Positions 57,232 through 64,000 of a DNA stretch of 64,000 nt are shown here, piece by piece. The notes beneath the pieces are model-generated. The model saw only the letters and a program-made list of their open reading frames with translations, was not told the DNA's origin and did no database searches. This stretch comes from Perognathus longimembris pacificus (taxonomy: Eukaryota > Chordata > Mammalia > Rodentia > Heteromyidae), in assembly GCF_023159225.1 (NCBI RefSeq), contig NC_063162.1, positions 89,185,438-89,249,437 of the forward strand, read 5' to 3'. How positions within the stretch are numbered: the stretch's first letter is position 1; the number at the start of each line of letters is the position of its first letter. The translations under genes and the position numbers were made by a program.

Positions 57232-59457
57232 AACCAACATCTAACCCTAACTAATAGACATGCTGGTAAGCCACCGCTCAGCAGGCCAGTGGAGACTTTT
57301 GTAGGAGAATATTTTTTTATTGTCAAATGGAGATGATTCAGTACTGAGACAGCTTTTTAATTTGCTGTTTCCTTTTAACATAAATAGAAATACTTTGAGA
57401 TGGCAATGGATGTTTAGCTAAATAAATTTTACAGATTTCTCATTCAGATGTGTTTGAGAAATGTTGGATTAAGCAAATATCTTTACTGTTGGAATTCTTT
57501 AACTCTTCATTGTGCTTATGGGTACTTTCCTCTTTAAGGAGGAAGACCAGACTCTGTAACTTCTGGAAAGCTGACTATACTCATTGAATCTTTTTTTTAG
57601 GAGGGCTTTTATTGATTTCAGGGGGGCTTTTTTTAAAATTTAGAAACACTTGTAGCAGGAGGCAGGATTTATTATCTAAGTGGTTTGGATCAAACGTCCC
57701 TGTGATACAAGTCACTAGGGGCACTTGTTAGCTTCTTCCTCTGATGAAGTAGTTGTGGCTGGTTCAGAAGCACTGTAGTGAATAAAGACTGTAGGTTATT
57801 AATTACTACCATCTGGAGATTAGTGTAGATGGTCTAGAGAAAGGTAGTATGTGCCAGGTAGTTTTTGTAGCATTCCAGGAAATATGGTAGCTTCTTGGTA
57901 AGCTGGAAGACCACATTGGTCAATGTAGATGCCCACTACCTTCCCTTAGAAGGAGAATTTCCAGGGGAAACCAGACAACTGTGAGTCCTCTTGAATTCCA
58001 AAGGTGACTTGTGGGGCATGTGCTCCATTTCTTATTCTGGCTGGAGGGATCCTGGTGATGTTTGCTTGCATTGTTGTGAGCTTTGGTGTTATAAGAGACA
58101 CTTGGGAATGGGGAGGAAGAAACAATTTGCCAAAAGACTCTGATGATATTAGAGAACACAAAGGATAGTTAGATAGGATAGAAAAAATAATATAGTGAGT
58201 AGTTTTGGAAAGAAGATGATTTGATGGAGGTAGAAGAAAATCTAAACCTGGTATCAAAGAGTTTGGGAAGGGTACAGATTGCCAAAAATGGTCCCTGGCT
58301 TACTATGGCTCAACTTCACATTAGCTTTTCCATGGTGCAGAAGCAGTACACATTCAGTAGGTGTCATTCTTTGAATTTTGGGTTTGAATCTTTTCCTGAG
58401 CTAGTGTTGGGTGGTGGCATAATCCTTAAGCTGTTGCATGGTGGTGAGGTGCTGCAGCTTCTAGTCAGCCGCACAGTCACCAAGGGAACCAGGCCACTTC
58501 AGTGTGCCATGCTGCTAAGCTAGAATGTTCAGTAGGTTGTGTGTATTACTAAATGCACTTTTGACTTACCGTGAGTTTACCAGAGTAGTCCCATCTTAAC
58601 AAGTATCTGTAGTCATGGCAAGAAAGTCAGTAGTGTCAAGCTACACTATACAGCTGAGCTTTTCTATTGTATAGAGGGGCCTCTGCAGAAACTCCAGTCC
58701 TGTGCCTGTGGAATCTGATTTCGACAAATACAAAGGAGTGATAGTGAGGGTGTCATAGCTGGGAACATTGAAAGGAAATATACTGTGAGATGTGAATGAA
58801 ATCCTGATTCTGTAATATTGCTGCTCACACTGTTGTGGTGATAAAGAGAGCTTTGAAAGGATGGCTTTTAGAAAGACGTGTGCCCCACAGGAAGGAGGGT
58901 CACATGAGCCAGGACAGTGTTTCTTAAGCCTTTGAGACTCAAGTGCCAGCTAACCCAGGGCTTGTGAAATAAGTGAAGAACTACAGAGGTAACCATATTA
59001 CCAACTCCTTGTGGCTTTTATGGTAAGGCTTTAACAAATAAGGTTAGTGTTGTTATCTCTGTTGAGGGAACAATGTTTTAACCTGAAACAGGATAGGCAG
59101 AAACCAAAATTCTTAAATGACCTTTAGGTAGCCAGAAAAATGACTTTCCATGAAACTTATTCTAGACCTTGGATTACGGCACTGCTTGCCAAGCCGCAGA
59201 GGTTCTGGAAGTGTGTGTGTGTTGCAAATAAGTTGTTTGGGTGAAACTGTAGACTTCTAAGTCTAACTTTGATCCTCTTAAATTCTAAAACAAAATGTTA
59301 GAAGACTTGAGATGCAAAGTCATAACCAGGAACTGCTATCCATTTGGAGTAGATTACAGTATTTTCTACTTTTATGAGTTTTTTTGGATGATAGGTGGGT
59401 GAAGACTTCCCTCAGCTTCCCAGTTTCCTTGCAATATTATGATTTCTTACTAACTTT
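57232..59457. other. Long gene-free stretch
   Basis: Unique sequence; only random-looking frames (up to about 100 codons near 58221). No repeat recognised. Confidence 0.4.
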
Positions 59458-59661
59458 TCTTTTTTTTTTTTGCCAGTCCTGGGGCTTGAACTCAGGGCCT
59501 GAGCACTGTCCCTGGCTTCTTTTTGCTCAAGGCTAGCACTCTATCACTTGAGCCACAGTGCCACTTCTGGCTTTTTTCTATATATGTGATGCTGAGGAAT
59601 CACACCCAGGGCTTCATGTATGCAAGGCAAGCACTTTACCACTAGGCCATATTCCCAGCTA
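59458..59661 (-). repeat. IDL-Geo-type SINE
   Basis: Reverse orientation. 'caatattatgatttctt' upstream and 'caatatcatgatttctt' downstream form a slightly diverged target duplication. Confidence 0.9.
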
Positions 59662-61184
59662 CAATATCATGATTTCTTGAGATCTACTCATGAGAAGCAT
59701 TTCAAGGTGACTAGCAAAAAAAGGGAGTCGCCTAAGGTAAAAATTATAGTAAGAATGCATTTTAGTATAACAAGACTGAATTAGGGAGAAATTCAACACT
59801 CAAAAGTGTTGCTTCTCATCTACATCTTTTATACTTTCTAAGCTGGGAGAATATACATGATCACATCATCTAGGCACCCCCAACCATTAGACAATGGTTT
59901 TAGGTGGGTAACATGGATATTATTATTTATTATTAAATATGGAGATATACCTAGGCCTACCCAAAATATAAGGGCCATACATGAGTTTCAGGGCTTATTA
60001 TCCCAGATATTTTTCTCATTTTTCTATCTCTATCCACTGATGAATAGTTGGCAGGTTTTTTTTTGTTTGTTTTTTGTTTTTTGTTTTTTTTTTTTTACCA
60101 TTTCAAAGAGAAGGCAAATTAAATAACCCCTCTAAAGTCTCCTGGTCCTTGTAACTCAGCATCTAAAAGAAAGTATGAGCTTAACTGCTTTTTCATTTAC
60201 TTCTTTCAACTTTAAGTCTGGTCCTTTTGATACTTGTTTAAAGTAATATATTTCCCTGCCTCCTCATCTGTCTATCCTCCTGCATGTGTTCAGGTAAAAC
60301 TTGATTATATCAAAACTGACTGTACTCACAGGAATTCCATACCCAATTGGGAAAGGGCCCTGGTCTCCAGCACTTAATAAAGCCCAATGGCCTATTAGCT
60401 TTTGCAGACTCCCAAATATGGGAAAGTAGAACTTACTCTCATGATGGTGTGTCCAAAAGATGCTTGATACAGCCAGTAGGAGGATTACCTTTCTTACACA
60501 TTCTGTTTTTCCTTCTGACCAGGAAGGATCTTGGGTGAAAAGATTGTATCTCAGCATGTGGAGAATGCTTCTTGCATTCCTTGGCTTGGCTTTGTAAAGG
60601 GCCCTCTGCCATGTCCTAATGGTAGGTAAAGTTAGCCTTGAGTGATGGGAAATGCAAAGAGGACCTCAATGATGGTTAGCATCACAGAGTCTCTGAGAGA
60701 AAGCATCTTAATAAAGTTTTCCAACTTGTAGGTGAGAGGCCACCAAGGTCATAAAATGTCACAAGATGATTTTTTGAGTACTCTACTCACATACAATAAA
60801 AGATAGACTTCATTCCAGCCTAAGGCAAGTCAACAAACAGTTCTAAAGTATCAGATCTTTAGCAGTAGAAGTAGGCCAGTAAAACCATGGCCTAGAAGTA
60901 ATTCAGTAAACCTCCCTCCCCCACCCCATCCATCCCTGGGATAGTGACTGTGCCCTTTAGCCTGGTGTTACAGAGGAATTTAGTGCTCCTGAGACATTCT
61001 CTCCTGTATTAAGGTTATGATCCTGTACCTTGAAAAGCTCACAAGCTAGTTAGTGGAGGCAAAGGACACTAGGATTCCAATAGGAAAGTTTGCTGAGTGA
61101 TGCCCCATAATGGTAGTTCACATACACTGAGCATCCTTCTTGCCCCTAGCATGTATTGCTCTAAACTCTTGACATCATTTTACA
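59662..61184. other. Unannotated stretch
   Basis: Poly-T/TTTTG tract at about 60056-60097; nothing else recognised. Confidence 0.4.
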
Positions 61185-61373
61185 TTAGTGGATCTCAACA
61201 TGTAGTCCCAGGACCTGCAGCATCCTCATCATTTGGGAATTTGTTAAAAATACAGATTCTCGTGCTCCACCCCAGACTCACTGAAGGACACCTATGGGTA
61301 GGAGGCCAGGAGTCTGTTTACTCAGCCCTCCAGGAGATTCTAATGCATACTGAAATGTGAGAATTGCCATTTT
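61185..61373 (-). repeat. MER5A-type DNA transposon remnant
   Basis: 'gtggatctcaacatgtagtc' at one end and 'gtgagaattgccatt' at the other, with 'catcatttgggaatttgtta' and 'cctccaggagattctaatgc' between, in the reverse order of MER5A (hAT-Charlie, non-autonomous). About 189 bases, the full length of that family. Confidence 0.85.
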
Positions 61374-61394
61374 AAATCATTCTTTACAACAGCC

Positions 61395-61540
61395 TTATTG
61401 TTTTGTTTTTGTCTCACCTACTAAAGAGAACATAGGCATAATGAAGTTAAAATAACTTGTTCAAGGACACAAATTTTAACGAGGGTGGATGGGCTTTGCA
61501 TCCAAACAATGTGAACTCAGACCTCCACTGTTAACAAGGC
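61395..61540 (-). repeat. MIR remnant
   Basis: 'aataacttgttcaaggacac' and 'gcatccaaacaatgtgaact' match a degraded reverse MIR. Confidence 0.5.
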
Positions 61541-61601
61541 TGCCTCCTAAAACAAGGTGCAGTGGCCAGAGGAAGTTGCTGCCTCCACTAGACTTGTCCA
61601 G

Positions 61602-61710
61602 ACTATGGCATAGATTAGTTAAGATTATAGTATAGACTATGGTATAGATTGGCATAGATTATGGTATAGACTATGATACATATTATGGTATAGACTATGG
61701 TATAGATTCT
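61602..61710 (+). repeat. Short-unit tandem repeat
   Basis: Repeated 'tatggtatagactatggtat' style units of about 14-18 bases with irregular spacing, ending just before a young SINE. Confidence 0.8.
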
Positions 61711-61729
61711 CAGGTTAAAAGCAAGAGTA

Positions 61730-61932
61730 GGGGCTGGGGATATAGCCTAGCGGCAAGAGTGCCTGCCTCGGATACACGAGGCCCTAGGTTCGATTCCCCA
61801 GCACCACATATACAGAAAACGGCCAGAAGCGGCGCTGTGGCTCAAGTGGCAGAGTGCTAGCCTTGAGCGGGAAGAAGCCAGGGACAGTGCTCAGGCCCTG
61901 AGTCCAAGGCCCAGGACTGGCAAAAAAAAAAA
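61730..61932 (+). repeat. IDL-Geo-type SINE, young subfamily
   Basis: Plus orientation. Target duplication AAAAGCAAGAGTA at 61717-61729 and 61933-61945. Differs from the copy at 34517 at only a few positions. Confidence 0.94.
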
Positions 61933-61945
61933 AAAAGCAAGAGTA

Positions 61946-62491
<546 letters not shown>

Positions 62492-62509
62492 TGCTTCTCG
62501 TTTGTTTTT

Positions 62510-63360
62510 GTTTTGTTTTTTTAAATTTTTATTATAAAACTGATGTACAGAGAGGTTACAGTTTCATACGTTGGGCATTGGATACATTTCTTGTACTGTT
62601 TGTTACCTTGTCCCTCATACCCCCCTCCCCCCTCCCCCTGTCCCCCCTGAGGTGTTCAGTTCACTTACACCAAACAGTTTTGCAAGTATTGCTTTTGTTG
62701 TTGTTTTTCGTATTTTACCCTTTGTCTCTCAATTTTGGTATTCCCTTTGAATTTCCTAATTCTAATACCAGTACACACTGTTTCCCATACACTCAGATAA
62801 GATTACAGAGATAGTGTAGATACAATCACAAGAAGGTGATACACGAACATCATCATAGTAGAAACTACAGATACACATGGGATGTTGAAAGTAGTTACAA
62901 CTCTGATATAACAATCATTTTCATAAAATGGAATTCATTTCACTTAGCATCATCTTATGTGATCATAAGGGTATAGCTATTGGGCTCTTGTGATCCTCTG
63001 TTGTGACTTACCTAAACCTGTGCTAATTATTCCCAATAAGGGAGACCATAGAGTCCATGTTTCTTTGGGTCTGGCTCACTTCACTTAGTATAATTTTTTC
63101 CAAGTCCTTCCATTTCCTTACAAATGGGGCAATCTCATTCTTTCTGATAGAGGCATAAATGTAGAACTCCCCTACGACCCAGCAGCCCCACTTTTGGGTA
63201 TTTATCCAAAAAACTACAAACAAAATCAAAGTAAAGCCACCAGCACAACAATGTTCATTGCAGCGCAATTTGTCATAGCGAGAATCTGGAACCAACCCAG
63301 ATGCCCCTCCATAGACGAATGGATCAGGAAAATGTGGTACATATACACAATGGAATTTTA
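62510..63360 (-). mobile_element. LINE-1 with inverted 5' segment (twin-primed)
   Basis: 62510-63159 is L1 3' UTR and the ORF2 end in minus orientation; 63160-63360 is the adjoining upstream ORF2 segment in plus orientation. The whole is flanked by TGCTTCTCGTTTGTTTTT at 62492-62509 and 63361-63378. The two segments meet at the same L1 position with a few bases of overlap. ORF2 pieces are broken and non-functional. Confidence 0.95.
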
Positions 63361-63569
63361 TGCTTCTCGTTTGTTTTTAAACATCTTTATTGAGTTATGA
63401 TTGACATACAAAAAGCTATACATATTTAATATCTACAATTCAGTGAGTTTGGGGATTAAAAATATGAGTGAATTTGTTAACCAAAGTAGAGAATTCTATG
63501 ATAAATTGAGGTAAGCATGCTAATTTTGCTATTTTCCCCTGAACCTTTACTCATTTGATACCTGGAGGG

Positions 63570-63765
63570 GGTAGGTGGGCTTGGGCACTATCACTGGGAT
63601 TTTTTGCTCAAGTGTCATGCCCTATCACTTCAGCTAGAGTTTTACTTCCAGCTTTTTGGTGGTTAGAAATAAGAGTCTCACTCTTTCCTGGAGGGTTGGC
63701 TTTGAACAGTGATTCTCAATTCTTAGCATCCAGAGTAGTAAGGACAACAGTAGTTAGCACCAGTC
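63570..63765 (-). repeat. B1-ID composite SINE, diverged
   Basis: Reverse orientation; 'ctttttggtggttagaaata' linker and 'gagtagtaaggacaacag' B1 end. Confidence 0.65.
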
Positions 63766-63872
63766 CCTGTCTGATTCCTAAATTGTAAAGATCTTCTGAA
63801 ACTGTATTAGTCAAGGAAGTCTACTCTGGTGGGCATAACTATTGTTTTGTTTGTAAACAAAACCAAAAACAA

Positions 63873-64000
63873 GGGCTGGGAATATGGCCTAGTGGCAAGA
63901 GTGCTTGCCTCATATACATGAAGTCCTAGGTTCAATTCCTCAGCACCACATATCTAGAAAATGGCCAGAAGTGGCGCTGTGGCTCAAGTTGGCAGAGTGC
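63873..64000 (+). repeat. IDL-Geo-type SINE, cut by the window end
   Basis: Plus orientation from 'gggctgggaatatggcctag' into the second tRNA-like unit, where the window ends. Confidence 0.92.

Overview
The window is nuclear DNA from a mammal, almost certainly a rodent. It is AT-rich, intron-poor in recognisable exons and dominated by retrotransposons: LINE-1 (L1) copies, 7SL-derived B1-type SINEs, a BC1/ID-type element, ancient MIR and MER5A-type repeats, and at least sixteen copies of a tRNA-derived dimeric SINE. That dimeric SINE looks like the IDL-Geo family I associate with geomyoid rodents (kangaroo rats, pocket mice, pocket gophers). The lineage call rests on that recognition and is an inference; I cannot name the species.

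Region 1 (1-6568) is most of an endogenous retrovirus of the betaretrovirus-like (class II, ERV-K type) group. It has the last 69 bases of the 5' LTR, a tRNA-Lys primer binding site, open gag, pro and pol frames linked by two -1 shifts, about 1 kb without env, a polypurine tract and a complete 596-base 3' LTR. All catalytic motifs I looked for in protease, RT, RNase H and integrase are present, and the 69 comparable LTR bases are identical. It is therefore probably young, and its env-less layout suggests spread inside the cell rather than by infection.

Region 2 (6569-24000) is intergenic or intronic sequence with SINEs, MIR remnants, a 5'-truncated L1 (9427-11686, 16-base target duplication) and older L1 fragments. 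Region 3 (about 24060-24690) is a CpG island with GC boxes, a CCAAT box and a candidate first coding exon (75-77 codons, phase 0) ending at a GTGAGT donor. This is the only convincing host gene in the window, and I do not recognise the protein. Region 4 (24700-64000) is probably its first intron and/or downstream intergenic DNA. It holds a full-length but disabled L1 on the minus strand (38018-43890), a twin-primed L1 with an inverted 5' part (62510-63360), and many SINEs with clear target-site duplications.

No tRNA, rRNA, CRISPR array, operon or bacterial feature is present. Repeat family names are from recognition only, without a library search. Gene-free gaps are described individually.
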